Shown here: positions 34,204 through 43,435 of the stretch, piece after piece
Numbering within the stretch: the stretch's first letter is position 1
Layout of the letters: each line of letters begins with the position of its first letter
Source of the DNA: Tsukamurella sp. 1534
GTDB lineage: Bacteria > Actinomycetota > Actinomycetes > Mycobacteriales > Mycobacteriaceae
NCBI RefSeq assembly: GCF_000312385.1
Contig: NZ_HE997627.1
Coordinates: 947,282 to 1,011,281, forward strand
Direction of reading: 5' to 3'
Length of the DNA: 64,000 nucleotides
The notes under the pieces: model-generated
What the model was told of the DNA's origin: nothing
Database searches by the model: none
What the model saw: the letters and a program-made list of their open reading frames with translations, nothing else
Position numbers and translations under genes: made by a program

Positions 34204-35487
34204 GTGAAAACGCGTTGCCCTGAAAACATACGGGGCGTGGGTGTGCAGACCATCGGAACCGGACGGAAACCGACAGCGCGGAGCGTCGTGGCTGCTCAAG
34301 GGACATCGAAACGAGCCTTGACCGCCGATCTGGCGCGGGTTCTGCTGTTCCTCGGGGTCGTGATCTCCCATTGCATCTCCACCATCAACTTCACCCCTGA
34401 TGTGATCCGTGAGTCGACCTTCCTCACCACGTTGCTGCACATCACGCGGTACGGCTTCGTCGCGGTGACGGTGTTCGTGCTGGCGTTGAGCATGCGCGGG
34501 AAGACGATGACCGCCACCGCTTTCTGGCGTAAACGGATCGGCCTCGTCCTGTGGCCGTTCCTGGTGTGGACCCTCGTCTACTCGATCACCGACCACCTGC
34601 TGCTCCCGAACGATCCGTTCCCGTCGTTCGGGCGGTCCCTCGGGGACCTGGCGCGCACGTCGGTCACCGGTGACGCGAAGTATCAGCTGTACTTCCTGCT
34701 GATCTCGATGCAGATCTACCTGGTGTTCCCGTTGCTGATGAAGGCCGCGCCGTGGACGTCCCGCCACCCGTGGTGGACCCTGTCGATCGCCGCGGCGATC
34801 CAGCTGGGCGTGTTCGTGTTCTACCAGTACACCCCGCGGCCGCCGGGCCAGCCGTGGCAGACGCTGTTCAACCACATGTGGAAGCTGCTCCCCATGTACG
34901 CGCTGTTCATCGCGCTCGGCCTGGTGTTCGCCCAGCACTACGCCGCGGTCTCCGATTGGCTCCGTGCTCACCTGTTGCCCGTCGTGCTCGTGTCGGTCCT
35001 GGCGAGCGCGTTCAGCATGGTCGCGTACCTGCGCGGCACCGAGCCGGGCAACGTGCCCGAGACCGCCTCGGCCGCATGGGCCCCGTCGCTGCTCCCCTGG
35101 CTCGTGGGCGGCATGGTGCTGCTCTGGCTGTCGACGATGCTGTGGGACGACCTGCGCCAATCGGGCCGGCCCGTGGGCGAGCGCGCCGTCTCCTACGCGA
35201 CGCTGCGGGCGTTCGGCGTGTTCGCGGTGCACCCGCTGATCCTCGACATCCTCGGGAAGTTCGGCTTCTTCGGCCTTCTGGCCCAGTGGTTCCCCGCGTC
35301 CGCGATACTGCGGACCACAACGCTCGTGATCGTGGTGCTCACTCTGTCGCTGCTGTTCATCGACATCGTGCTGCGGACCCCCGTCAGCAAGTGGGTCGTG
35401 GCCCGGGACCAGATCAAGCGCAAGTCCCGCAGGGACGACGCGGTCGCACCGGCGAAGCCGGGCGAGGCCGCCCCCGGGGGTCAGTAA
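34204..35487 (+). CDS. Acyltransferase-3 family membrane protein
   Basis: 427 aa, about ten helices. Acyltransferase-3 features: LARVLLFLGVVISHCIS (catalytic His), LHITRYGFVAVTVFVLALSM, FWRKRIGLVLWPFLVWT. Basic C-terminal tail (RDQIKRKSRRDD). Likely acylates a surface polysaccharide or lipid. GTG 34204 is the farthest start; GTG 34288 is also in frame. Upstream is A/T-rich (TAAAAT at about 34174), a plausible -10. Overlaps the convergent membrane protein by 7 nt. Confidence 0.78.
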   Translation: MKTRCPENIRGVGVQTIGTGRKPTARSVVAAQGTSKRALTADLARVLLFLGVVISHCISTINFTPDVIRESTFLTTLLHITRYGFVAVTVFVLALSMRGKTMTATAFWRKRIGLVLWPFLVWTLVYSITDHLLLPNDPFPSFGRSLGDLARTSVTGDAKYQLYFLLISMQIYLVFPLLMKAAPWTSRHPWWTLSIAAAIQLGVFVFYQYTPRPPGQPWQTLFNHMWKLLPMYALFIALGLVFAQHYAAVSDWLRAHLLPVVLVSVLASAFSMVAYLRGTEPGNVPETASAAWAPSLLPWLVGGMVLLWLSTMLWDDLRQSGRPVGERAVSYATLRAFGVFAVHPLILDILGKFGFFGLLAQWFPASAILRTTTLVIVVLTLSLLFIDIVLRTPVSKWVVARDQIKRKSRRDDAVAPAKPGEAAPGGQ

Positions 35488-36764
35488 GCGGCGTCCCAGC
35501 TCGTCACGGGGGGCGCGCTGGAGAGCGGGAGCCAAATGTCGTCCTGCCCGGCGGGCGGGGTGCCCCACTGCGCCCGACGGGCCGCCTCCCCCTGCAACGC
35601 ACTGACGAACGTCTCGCGACGCATCCGCTGATCTGCATAAACGAGCGTCTGCACGGCCGCGGAGAACGGCATGGTGAGGATCTGCCCGATCGCCACTCCG
35701 ACCGTCGCGACCGCCAGGCCCACGACCGACATGCCCACGACGTTGTCGGCGGCGGCCCCGGCACTGGGGACGGTGCCCATGCCGAACGGCACCGAAACCA
35801 TCCCCGCGACGATCCCCGTGAGCAGGTAGGTGAGGAACAGGATGCCGAGGAGCCGCCAGAAGCCCTGCTTCTGCAGTTCGAAGGCGTGCTTGAGCGCATC
35901 GATCGGGCCCCGTCGCTCGAGGACCAGCACGGGTGTGGCGAGCGAGAACGTCGGGATGGCCGCCAGCGAGGCGATGAACAGCACGAGGAACACCACGAGC
36001 CCCACCGCGACGGCGGCTCCTGCGCCGCCCGCGACCCCCACCGCGACGACGACGCCGACCAGGAGCAGTGCGGGGACCACGAAGATCAGCGCCTGCAGCA
36101 GGACCAGGCCGATGAGCGGCAGGAGCCGCGGCGCGACCGCCTGCCACGCACTACCCGCGGAGACCCGATTCCCGAACATCGAGCGCGCGACCACGATCGT
36201 CAGGATGCCCGTGAGCGCCCAGGTGGCGACGACGGCGATGAGCGACGTCGCGATGCCGGCCCCGACGTTCGCGAACGCGGCGGCGGCGATCTCGGACGCA
36301 TCGTCGCCGTCCATGTCGCCGACGGCGAACCGGGTCAGCGGGAGCTGCGCGAGGAACGTGAGCACCTGCGTGAGGACGACGACCACCGCGGTCAGCCCGA
36401 CCATGACGCCCGGGTTCATCCGGATCGCCGCGAACGCCCCGTTGTACAGCTCGCCCAGGTCGAGCGGGCGGAGCGGGACGATGCCGGGCTTGGGCGCCTG
36501 AGGGGGACCCCAGCCGTACGCGGGCTGCGGGTAGCCCGGCGGCGGATAGCCCTGCGGGGCCCCGTAGTACGGTCCGCCCGCCGGTCCCTGCGCCGGGGGA
36601 ACCTGCGCGTACGGATTCCCACCGTAGGGGCTCCCCGCGTACGGATTGCCGCCTTGCGGGTACACCGGTCCCTCCGGATAGGCAGGCGGGTAGGCACCCT
36701 GCGGCGCGCCACCGTTCTGCCCGGCCGGGTCCTGCGAGGGCGGGTTCGTACCGTCACTGTTCAC
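35481..36764 (-). CDS. Pro/Gly/Tyr-rich six-helix membrane protein (GPDPase membrane-domain type)
   Basis: 427 aa. N-terminal ~85 residues are low complexity (PYAGSPYGGNPYAQVPP, YPPPGYPQPAYGWGPP). After RPLDLGELYNGAFAAIRMNP, typical of the glycerophosphodiester phosphodiesterase membrane-domain family, come about six helices. No catalytic domain is attached. Mycobacteria carry similar Pro/Gly-rich membrane proteins of unknown role. GTG 36764 chosen; an in-frame GTG at 36785 is equally possible and no Shine-Dalgarno decides. Confidence 0.75.
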   Translation of the reverse strand: MNSDGTNPPSQDPAGQNGGAPQGAYPPAYPEGPVYPQGGNPYAGSPYGGNPYAQVPPAQGPAGGPYYGAPQGYPPPGYPQPAYGWGPPQAPKPGIVPLRPLDLGELYNGAFAAIRMNPGVMVGLTAVVVVLTQVLTFLAQLPLTRFAVGDMDGDDASEIAAAAFANVGAGIATSLIAVVATWALTGILTIVVARSMFGNRVSAGSAWQAVAPRLLPLIGLVLLQALIFVVPALLLVGVVVAVGVAGGAGAAVAVGLVVFLVLFIASLAAIPTFSLATPVLVLERRGPIDALKHAFELQKQGFWRLLGILFLTYLLTGIVAGMVSVPFGMGTVPSAGAAADNVVGMSVVGLAVATVGVAIGQILTMPFSAAVQTLVYADQRMRRETFVSALQGEAARRAQWGTPPAGQDDIWLPLSSAPPVTSWDAAY

Positions 36765-36841
36765 GTAACCATGGTGCCGGTTCACTTCACTTCAGACAAC
36801 CGCATACCGGACGCTCCGACCCGTGCGGCACCGGAGAAAGC

Positions 36842-36880
36842 GCTGAGCCGGGGCATCGTCTCGCGATGCCCCGGCTCAGC
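36842..36880. terminator. Perfect 17-bp hairpin downstream of tRNA-Gly
   Basis: GCTGAGCCGGGGCATCG and its exact complement, with a 5-nt loop. On the minus strand it lies 6 nt after the tRNA-Gly 3' end and is followed by GCTTTCTCC, so it ends the tRNA transcript. It may also shield the upstream region of the membrane protein gene. Confidence 0.8.
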
Positions 36881-36886
36881 GGGCGG

Positions 36887-36957
36887 AGCGGGCGACGGGA
36901 ATCGAACCCGCGTAGCTAGTTTGGAAGACTAGGGCTCTACCATTGAGCTACGCCCGC
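36887..36957 (-). tRNA. tRNA-Gly (anticodon TCC)
   Basis: 71 nt. Acceptor GCGGGCG/CGCCCGC, D arm GTAGCTCAATGGTAGAGC, anticodon loop CTTCCAA with TCC, T loop GGTTCGATTCC. CCA is not encoded. Confidence 0.97.
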
Positions 36958-37049
36958 GTGCACGTGAACGTGCGCTGGCAATAGTACTGCATCGCCCGCG
37001 ATCGGTTCGCCCGCCCCGGCGGCGACGCACGGAATCTAGAGTCGACCCC

Positions 37050-37850
37050 ATGACCGAACCCCTCCTCATCGAGCGCGACGGTGCCGTGGTCACCTGGACG
37101 CTGAACGACCCGGCCGCCCGCAACCCCGTGTCCGACGACGCGATGATCGACGCCATCGAACGCGCCGTGGCGGAGGTGAACCGCGACGACTCCGTGCGCG
37201 CCGTGATCCTCACCGGCGCGGGATCGGCGTTCAGCTCGGGTGGCAACGTCAAGCACATGCGCGACAAGGAGGGCATGTTCGGCGGCACCCCCACGCAGCA
37301 GCGGCAGGGCTACCGGCACGGCATCCAGCGGATCCCCCGCGCGCTGTTCCACTGCGAGGCACCGACGATCGCGGCCGTCAACGGGCCGGCGATCGGCGCC
37401 GGTTGCGACCTCACCATGATGTGCGACCTGCGGGTCGCCTCCACGCGCGCCGTGTTCGCGGAGAGCTTCGTCAAAGTGGGACTCATCCCCGGCGACGGCG
37501 GCGCCTGGTTGCTGCCCAAGATCGTGGGCATGGCCCGCGCGACGGAGATGGCGCTCACCGGCGACGCGGTGGACGCCCGGACCGCCCTGGAGTGGGGCAT
37601 GGTCTCGAGCGTGGTCGAGCCGGACGAGCTGCTCACCGCGGCAAGAGAACTCGCGGATCGGGTGGCGAAGAACCCGCCGCACGCCCTCCGGATGACGAAG
37701 AAGCTCCTGCGTGAGGGGCAGCACCAGAGCCTGGACGCACTCCTCGAACTGTCCGCGGCGATGCAGTCGATCGCCCACACCACCGCCGATCACCAGGAGG
37801 CCGTCGCGGCAATGCTGGACAAGCGGCCCCCGGAGTTCACGGGGCGGTAG
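37050..37850 (+). CDS. Enoyl-CoA hydratase/isomerase (crotonase) family protein
   Basis: 266 aa. Crotonase fold: first oxyanion-hole segment GSAFSSGGNVKHM (about 58-70), second segment NGPAIGAGCDLTMMCDLRVAS (about 110-130), and FVKVGLIPGDGGAWLLPKIVG in which the Asp replaces one catalytic Glu, seen in several non-hydratase crotonases. TAGAGT ends 7 nt before the ATG, so leaderless. Overlaps the convergent XRE gene by 14 nt. Substrate unknown. Confidence 0.87.
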   Translation: MTEPLLIERDGAVVTWTLNDPAARNPVSDDAMIDAIERAVAEVNRDDSVRAVILTGAGSAFSSGGNVKHMRDKEGMFGGTPTQQRQGYRHGIQRIPRALFHCEAPTIAAVNGPAIGAGCDLTMMCDLRVASTRAVFAESFVKVGLIPGDGGAWLLPKIVGMARATEMALTGDAVDARTALEWGMVSSVVEPDELLTAARELADRVAKNPPHALRMTKKLLREGQHQSLDALLELSAAMQSIAHTTADHQEAVAAMLDKRPPEFTGR

Positions 37851-38445
37851 GGCGCTCGGCGCCCGGCAGAGCCGGCGTCATGACCCACAGCACCCGGGCA
37901 CCGTCGGGCCCGGCGACGAACGTGTGCGGCCGGGACGGGTCGAAGGTCATCGCGTCGCCCGCTGCGAGTTCGACGGTGCCGTCCGGCGGGAAGCCGAGCC
38001 GCAGGGTTCCGCCCTGGATCATCACGAAGGACACCTCCGAGGGCAGGGCGTAGGCCTCGTCGCCGCTCCCGCCGCCCGGGCGGATATCGCTGAGCAACAC
38101 TTGAATCCGGCGTTCCCCCGAGGGCGTGAGCAGGAACTCGTCGAGGCCCGCGCCGCCGAACCGGACCGGCGGATACGCGCCCTCGCGCACCACCTCGCCG
38201 GCCTGCCCGCCGTCGAACAGCGAGCCGACGGGCACGTCGAGCACCTCGCACAGCCGCACCAGCGTGGCGACCGACGGGGCCGCGAGCCCCCGTTCGACCT
38301 TCGACAGGTACCCCTTGGTGACGCCCACGGCGGCGGCCACCTCGGCGAGGGTCATGCGGCGGGATCTGCGCGCGGCGTTGAGCGCGGCGCCCACCCGATC
38401 CGGTGCTCCCCGAGCACCATCCGCCGCCGCACCGGAGTCCTCCAC
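37837..38445 (-). CDS. XRE-family regulator with cupin domain
   Basis: 202 aa. Helix-turn-helix at about 16-72 (GAALNAARRSRRMTLAEVAAAVGV, TKGYLSKVERGLAAPSVATL), C-terminal cupin (about 120-195, VSFVMIQGGTLRLGFPPDGTVELAAGDAMTFDPSRPHTFVAG). GTG 38445 with GAGAGGA upstream. Divergent from the ureohydrolase-permease-amidase-monooxygenase operon and the obvious candidate to control it. A TGTGATCCACCCCACA dyad lies in the 98-nt gap (38500-38515). Confidence 0.87.
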   Translation of the reverse strand: MEDSGAAADGARGAPDRVGAALNAARRSRRMTLAEVAAAVGVTKGYLSKVERGLAAPSVATLVRLCEVLDVPVGSLFDGGQAGEVVREGAYPPVRFGGAGLDEFLLTPSGERRIQVLLSDIRPGGGSGDEAYALPSEVSFVMIQGGTLRLGFPPDGTVELAAGDAMTFDPSRPHTFVAGPDGARVLWVMTPALPGAERPTAP

Positions 38446-38499
38446 CAGCGATTCCTCTCATGAAACTCGAGCTGACAAGTCGGTCGACGTCCCACACTA

Positions 38500-38515
38500 T
38501 GTGATCCACCCCACA
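38500..38515. promoter_or_regulatory. Candidate operator of the arginine-type catabolic operon
   Basis: TGTG-ATCCACCC-CACA dyad, 29 nt upstream of the first operon start and 55 nt from the divergent regulator. Chosen by symmetry and position only. Confidence 0.3.
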
Positions 38516-38543
38516 AATGCAGCCCCTGCGAGAGGATCGACCC

Positions 38544-39506
38544 GTGACCGACGACTCTTCGCCCCGTGGTCCGGTGGATGCCAGCCGCATCCCCCGCTAC
38601 TGCGGTCCCGAGACCTTCGCCCGCCTCCCCCGTCTCGACGAGGTCCAGTCCGCCGCCGTCGCGGTGCTGGGCATCCCGTTCGACTCCGGCGTGAGCTACC
38701 GCCCGGGCGCGCGGTTCGGTCCCGGGCACGTGCGGGCCTCGTCGAAGCTGCTGCGGCCCTACAACCCCGCCCTCGACGTGTCGCCGTTCGCGGTGCAGCA
38801 GGTGGCCGACGCCGGCGACCTGGCGGTGAACCCGTTCGACATCGAGGACGCGCTGCGCACCGTCGAGGCCGAGGTCTCCCGCCTGCGCGGCGCCGGTTCC
38901 AAGGTGCTCACGCTGGGCGGCGATCACACGCTGGCACTGCCGATCCTGCGGGCCGTCGCCAAGGACCACGGCCCCGTCGCGGTGCTCCACTTCGACGCGC
39001 ACCTCGACACCTGGGACACCTACTTCGGCGCCCCGTACACGCACGGCACGCCGTTCCGCCGCGCCAGCGAGGAGGGCCTGATCGACCTGCACCGCTCGAT
39101 GCACATCGGCATCCGCGGCCCGCTGTACAGCGAGAAGGACCTCACCGACGACGGCGTGCTGGGCTTCCAGGTGATCCGCTCCGACGACTACGAGAACGAC
39201 GGGCTCGACGCGGTGATCGAGCGGATGCGCCGCCGGCTCGGTGACGGCCCCGTGTACGTCTCCGTCGACATCGACGTGCTCGACCCCGCCCACGCCCCCG
39301 GCACCGGCACGCCGGAGGCCGGCGGCATGACCTCCCGGGAACTGCTCAACACCCTGCGCGCCCTGGTGGGCGTCGACGTGGTCGGCGCCGACGTGGTCGA
39401 GGTGGCGCCGCCGTACGACCACGCGGAGCTCACCGGCATCGCCGCGGCCCACGTCGCCTACGAGCTGCTCTCGGTGCTCGCCCGCAACGAGGCGGCCGCT
39501 CGATGA
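38544..39506 (+). CDS. Ureohydrolase (agmatinase/guanidinobutyrase family)
   Basis: 320 aa. Binuclear Mn site visible: GGDH with H128, DAHLD with D151, H153, D155, and [16 protein letters not shown] near the C-terminus. Family members release urea from agmatine, guanidinobutyrate or guanidinopropionate. The operon context (amidase and FAD monooxygenase) favours 4-guanidinobutyrate over agmatine, an inference. GTG 38544 with AGAGGA 8 nt upstream. The permease start overlaps its stop (ATGA). Confidence 0.88.
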   Translation: MTDDSSPRGPVDASRIPRYCGPETFARLPRLDEVQSAAVAVLGIPFDSGVSYRPGARFGPGHVRASSKLLRPYNPALDVSPFAVQQVADAGDLAVNPFDIEDALRTVEAEVSRLRGAGSKVLTLGGDHTLALPILRAVAKDHGPVAVLHFDAHLDTWDTYFGAPYTHGTPFRRASEEGLIDLHRSMHIGIRGPLYSEKDLTDDGVLGFQVIRSDDYENDGLDAVIERMRRRLGDGPVYVSVDIDVLDPAHAPGTGTPEAGGMTSRELLNTLRALVGVDVVGADVVEVAPPYDHAELTGIAAAHVAYELLSVLARNEAAAR

Positions 39507-40918
39507 CGATGAGCGACGCGCTGCTCGCGCGCAAGCCCGTCGACCGGATCCTGGTAGACAGCGCCGCCGAACACGGCGACGGTCCGCCGCTCAAGCGGTC
39601 CATGGGCCTCGGCCACCTCACGGCCCTCTCGATCGGCGCCTCCCTCGGCACGGGCATCTTCGTGATCCTCGGCGAGGCGACGCCCGATGCCGGGCCGGCG
39701 GTCATCGTCGCGTTCGTCCTGGCGGCCGTCACCGCCCTGTTCTCGGCCCTCTCGTACGCGGAGATGGCGGGCACCATCCCGGTTTCCGGTAGCTCGTACT
39801 CCTACGCCTACGCGACCATCGGCGAGTTCTTCGCCTGGGTCTGCGGCTGGTGCCTGCTGCTGGAGTACGGCGTCTCCATCGCGGCCGTGGCCGTGGGCTG
39901 GGGCGAGTACATCAACGAGCTGCTGAGCACGCTCTTCGACTACCAGCTGCCCGCGGCGATCGCGGCCCCGCCCGGCGAGGGCGGCGTGATCAACGTGCCC
40001 GCCATGGTGATCGTCGCGCTCGCGTGCGTGATCCTGATGGGCGGCGCGAAGGAGAGCGCGCGGCTCAACACCGCGATGGTGATCCTCAAGGTGTGCGTCC
40101 TGGTGTTCTTCTGCGCCATCGCCTTCACCGCTTTCAAGGCCGGCAACCTGAGCCCGTTCATGCCGTTCGGCGTCAGCGGCGTGACGACCGCGGCGGCGCT
40201 GGTGTTCTTCTCCTACATCGGCTTCGACGCCGCGTCGACCGCCGGCAACGAGGCGAAGAACCCGCGCCGCGACCTGCCCCGCGCGATCATCCTGTCGCTC
40301 GGCATCATCACCGTCCTGTACTGCCTCGTGGCGCTCGCCGCCGTGGGCGCGATGCCCTGGCAGCAGTTCGGCGGCACCGAGGCGTCGCTCGCGAAGGTGC
40401 TCACCGACGTCACCCGGAGCACCTGGCCCGCCGTGGTGCTCTCGATCGGAGCGGTGATCGCCATCGCCAGCGTGGTGCTCGCGGTGATGTACGGCCAGAC
40501 GCGCATCCTCTACACGATGGGCAAGGACGGCCTGGTGCCGCGCGTGTTCGCCACGGTGAGCCCGCGGACCCGGGTGCCGGTGCGCAACATCCTCATCGTG
40601 GGCGCGATCGTCGCCCTCCTGGCCGGACTCGTGCCCCTCGGCGAGCTCGCCAACGCCACGTCGATCGGCTCCCTGTTCGCCTTCGCGCTCGTCAACGTGG
40701 GCGTGATCGTGCTGCGCAACACCCGCCCGGACCTGGAACGCACGTTCAAAACCCCGCTGTTCCCCCTCATCCCCGCGCTCGGCGTGCTGTTCTGCGTGCT
40801 GCTCATGTTCCAGATGAAGGCCCCGACGTGGATCGCGTTCGGCCTCTGGACGGTGGTGGGCCTCGCGGTCTACTTCGCCTACGGCTACCGCAACTCCCGG
40901 CTCCGGACCGACGCGTGA
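39503..40918 (+). CDS. APC-family cationic amino acid permease
   Basis: 471 aa, 12 or more helices. CAT/YfnA-type features: [30 protein letters not shown] in helix 1, [39 protein letters not shown], and [29 protein letters not shown]. Probably imports arginine or another cationic amino acid for the linked enzymes. Coupled by 4-nt overlaps on both sides. Confidence 0.9.
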   Translation: MTMSDALLARKPVDRILVDSAAEHGDGPPLKRSMGLGHLTALSIGASLGTGIFVILGEATPDAGPAVIVAFVLAAVTALFSALSYAEMAGTIPVSGSSYSYAYATIGEFFAWVCGWCLLLEYGVSIAAVAVGWGEYINELLSTLFDYQLPAAIAAPPGEGGVINVPAMVIVALACVILMGGAKESARLNTAMVILKVCVLVFFCAIAFTAFKAGNLSPFMPFGVSGVTTAAALVFFSYIGFDAASTAGNEAKNPRRDLPRAIILSLGIITVLYCLVALAAVGAMPWQQFGGTEASLAKVLTDVTRSTWPAVVLSIGAVIAIASVVLAVMYGQTRILYTMGKDGLVPRVFATVSPRTRVPVRNILIVGAIVALLAGLVPLGELANATSIGSLFAFALVNVGVIVLRNTRPDLERTFKTPLFPLIPALGVLFCVLLMFQMKAPTWIAFGLWTVVGLAVYFAYGYRNSRLRTDA

Positions 40919-41727
40919 GTGTCACCGTCGCGCTGTTCCAGGGACCCACGGGCACCGGCCCTGAGGCCGACGTGGCGGGCAACCTCGCGGCGATCGACGA
41001 TGCTGCGGGCCGCGCGGCGGCGCGCGGCGCGCACATCGTGGTGACGCCCGAGCTGTCCGTGACGGGCTACGACATCGGCGACGCCGCAGCGGAACTGGCG
41101 CGGCCGCGCGGCGGCGAGTATCACGCCGCGGTCGCGGCGATCGCCGCCAGGCACGGTGTCGCGATCCTGTTCGGCTACCCCGAGCGCGACGGGGGCACGG
41201 TGTTCAACGCCGCCGCCGTCGTCGCGCCCGACGGTGCCGAGCTCGCGCACTACCGCAAGACGCACCTGTTCGGTGACCTCGACCGCGCGCAGTTCGCACC
41301 CGGCGACGAACTGCCCGTGACCTTCCCGTTCGGCGGGCTCACCTGCGGGCTGCTGGTCTGCTACGACGTGGAGTTCCCCGAGGCGGTGCGCGAGCACGCC
41401 GACGCCGGCGTGGACCTGCTCCTCGTCCCCACCGGCCTGATGGAGCCGTTCGGGCTCGTCGCCGAACTGCTCGTGCCCTCGCGGGCGTACGAGAGCCAGC
41501 TGTACATCGCGTACGTCAACCACTGCGGGCGCGAGAAGACACTGGAGTACTGCGGACTCAGCACCGCCGCAGCGCCCGACGGTGCCGTGCTCGCCCGGGC
41601 GGGCCGCGCGGAGGCCCTCGAACTGTTCACCGCCGACGGGGCCGCGCTCGCGGCGTCGCGCACCGTCAACACCCACCTGACCGACCGCCGCCGTGACCTG
41701 TACCGGCAGAGAGGAAACGACTCATGA
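40915..41727 (+). CDS. Nitrilase-superfamily amidase (guanidinobutyramide/aminovaleramide hydrolase-like)
   Basis: 270 aa. Catalytic triad E46 (VVTPELS), K115 (YRKTHLFG) and C149 (LVCYDVEFPE). The overall pattern resembles DavA, the 5-aminovaleramide hydrolase of Pseudomonas lysine catabolism. With a ureohydrolase in the operon, its amide substrate is more likely 4-guanidinobutyramide. GTG 40915 overlaps the permease stop (GTGA); the FAD monooxygenase ATG overlaps its own stop. Confidence 0.85.
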   Translation: MSVTVALFQGPTGTGPEADVAGNLAAIDDAAGRAAARGAHIVVTPELSVTGYDIGDAAAELARPRGGEYHAAVAAIAARHGVAILFGYPERDGGTVFNAAAVVAPDGAELAHYRKTHLFGDLDRAQFAPGDELPVTFPFGGLTCGLLVCYDVEFPEAVREHADAGVDLLLVPTGLMEPFGLVAELLVPSRAYESQLYIAYVNHCGREKTLEYCGLSTAAAPDGAVLARAGRAEALELFTADGAALAASRTVNTHLTDRRRDLYRQRGNDS

Positions 41728-43424
41728 CCCAGCCGGCAACCGCCGCGCACCACGACGACGGCGCCCGCCCGCTCACCATGTTCGGGCCCGACTTCCCCTT
41801 CGCGTACGACGACTGGGTGCAGCACCCCGACGGGCTCGGCTCCGTCCCCGACGAGGTGCGCGGCACCGAGGTCGCCATCATCGGAGGCGGCCTGTCCGGG
41901 CTCGCCGCCGCCCGCGAGCTCGCCCGGATCGGCCTGAAACCCGTGGTGTACGAGGCGGACCGGATCGGCGGCCGGATGCGCAGCGAGCGCTTCGAGGGCT
42001 ACGACGACGACATCGTCGCCGAGATGGGCGCGATGCGATTCCCGCCCTCGTCGACCACGCTGCAGCACTACCTCGACGAGGCCGGGCTGCGGACCGAGGA
42101 CTTCCCGAACCCGCTGGCGGAGGCCACGCCGAGCACCGTCGTCGACCTCAAGGGAACCGCGCACTACGCCCGGACCCTCGACGACCTCCCGCAGGAGTAC
42201 AGGGACGTGGCGCGGGCCTGGGACGCCACGCTGGCCGACCACGCGGACGGCACCGAGCTGCAGGACGCGATCCGCGCGCGCGACACGGCGCGGATCCGAG
42301 CGGTGTGGAGCCGCCTCGTGGAGACCCTCGACGACCAGACCTTCTACGGGTTCCTCACCGCCTCCGACCACTTCCGCTCCTTCCGGCACCGGGAGCTGTT
42401 CGGGCAGGTCGGATTCGGCACCGGCGGCTGGGACACCGACTACCCCAATTCGATGCTCGAGATCCTGCGCGTCACCTGCACCGCGGCCGACGACCATCAC
42501 CGCGGCGTAGTGGGCGGTTGCGATCAGCTGCCGATCCGACTGTGGGAGACGCCGTTCGACGGTTCCGGGACGTCCGTGCGGGACCTCAACGGCGGCGCGC
42601 ACCGCCCGGCCGTGACGGAGATCCGGCGCACCGTGGGGCCCGGCGGCGCGCCCCGGTACACCCTGGTGGACGCGGCTGGCGAGACCCGCACCTACCCGGC
42701 AGCGATCTTCACCGGCCAGGCGTGGATGCTGCTCAACACCATCGACTGCGACGACGACCTGCTGCCAATCGACCACTGGACGGCCGTGGAGCGCACCCAC
42801 TACATGGGCAGCTCCAAGGTGTTCGTGCTCGTCGACCGCCCGTTCTGGCTGGACCCCGATCCGGAGACGGGACGCGACACCATGTCCATGACGCTGACCG
42901 ACCGGATGAGCCGGGGCACCTACCTTCTGGATCACGGCCCGGACCGGCCGGCGGTGATCTGCCTGAGCTACACCTGGTCCGACGATTCGCTGAAGATCCT
43001 GCCCCTCGACGCGAACGCCCGCGTGGAACTGATGCTCAAATCGCTCGGCGAGATCTACCCCGGCGTGGACATCCGCAGCCACATCATCGCCACCCCGAAG
43101 ACCGTCTCCTGGGAGACGGAGCGTTACTTCATGGGCGCGTTCAAGGCCAACCTCCCGGGCCACTACCGCTACCAGGAACGGCTCTTCACACACTTCAAGC
43201 AGGACGAGCTGGACCCGCGACACCGGGGCTTCTTCCTCGCCGGCGACGACATCTCGTGGACCGCCGGCTGGGCGGAGGGCGCCCTGCAGACCGCGCTCAA
43301 CGCGGTGTGGGGCGTGGTGCACCACCTGGGCGGAGCGACGCCGGCGACGAACCCCGGCCCGGGCGACGTGTTCGACGAGATCGCGCCGGTCCGGCTCGGC
43401 GACGAGCGCGGCACCCGCGCCTGA
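41724..43424 (+). CDS. FAD-dependent amino acid 2-monooxygenase (arginine/lysine/tryptophan type)
   Basis: 566 aa. Flavin amine-oxidase fold: FAD dinucleotide motif AIIGGGLSGLAAAREL at 51-66, GGRMRSERF, GAMRFPPSSTTL, and the C-terminal FAD-binding FFLAGDDISWTAGWAEGALQTALNAV. Length and layout match the bacterial amino acid 2-monooxygenases, which turn an amino acid and O2 into an amide with loss of CO2. Arginine is the favoured substrate from the operon; lysine is the main alternative. Last gene of the operon, 11 bp from the convergent P450. Confidence 0.87.
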   Translation: MTQPATAAHHDDGARPLTMFGPDFPFAYDDWVQHPDGLGSVPDEVRGTEVAIIGGGLSGLAAARELARIGLKPVVYEADRIGGRMRSERFEGYDDDIVAEMGAMRFPPSSTTLQHYLDEAGLRTEDFPNPLAEATPSTVVDLKGTAHYARTLDDLPQEYRDVARAWDATLADHADGTELQDAIRARDTARIRAVWSRLVETLDDQTFYGFLTASDHFRSFRHRELFGQVGFGTGGWDTDYPNSMLEILRVTCTAADDHHRGVVGGCDQLPIRLWETPFDGSGTSVRDLNGGAHRPAVTEIRRTVGPGGAPRYTLVDAAGETRTYPAAIFTGQAWMLLNTIDCDDDLLPIDHWTAVERTHYMGSSKVFVLVDRPFWLDPDPETGRDTMSMTLTDRMSRGTYLLDHGPDRPAVICLSYTWSDDSLKILPLDANARVELMLKSLGEIYPGVDIRSHIIATPKTVSWETERYFMGAFKANLPGHYRYQERLFTHFKQDELDPRHRGFFLAGDDISWTAGWAEGALQTALNAVWGVVHHLGGATPATNPGPGDVFDEIAPVRLGDERGTRA

Positions 43425-43435
43425 GAGCGGGCGGC

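Noticed and set aside
41361-43325. 654-aa minus-strand frame
   Set aside because: Antisense of the amidase and FAD monooxygenase genes, which have clear active sites on the plus strand.
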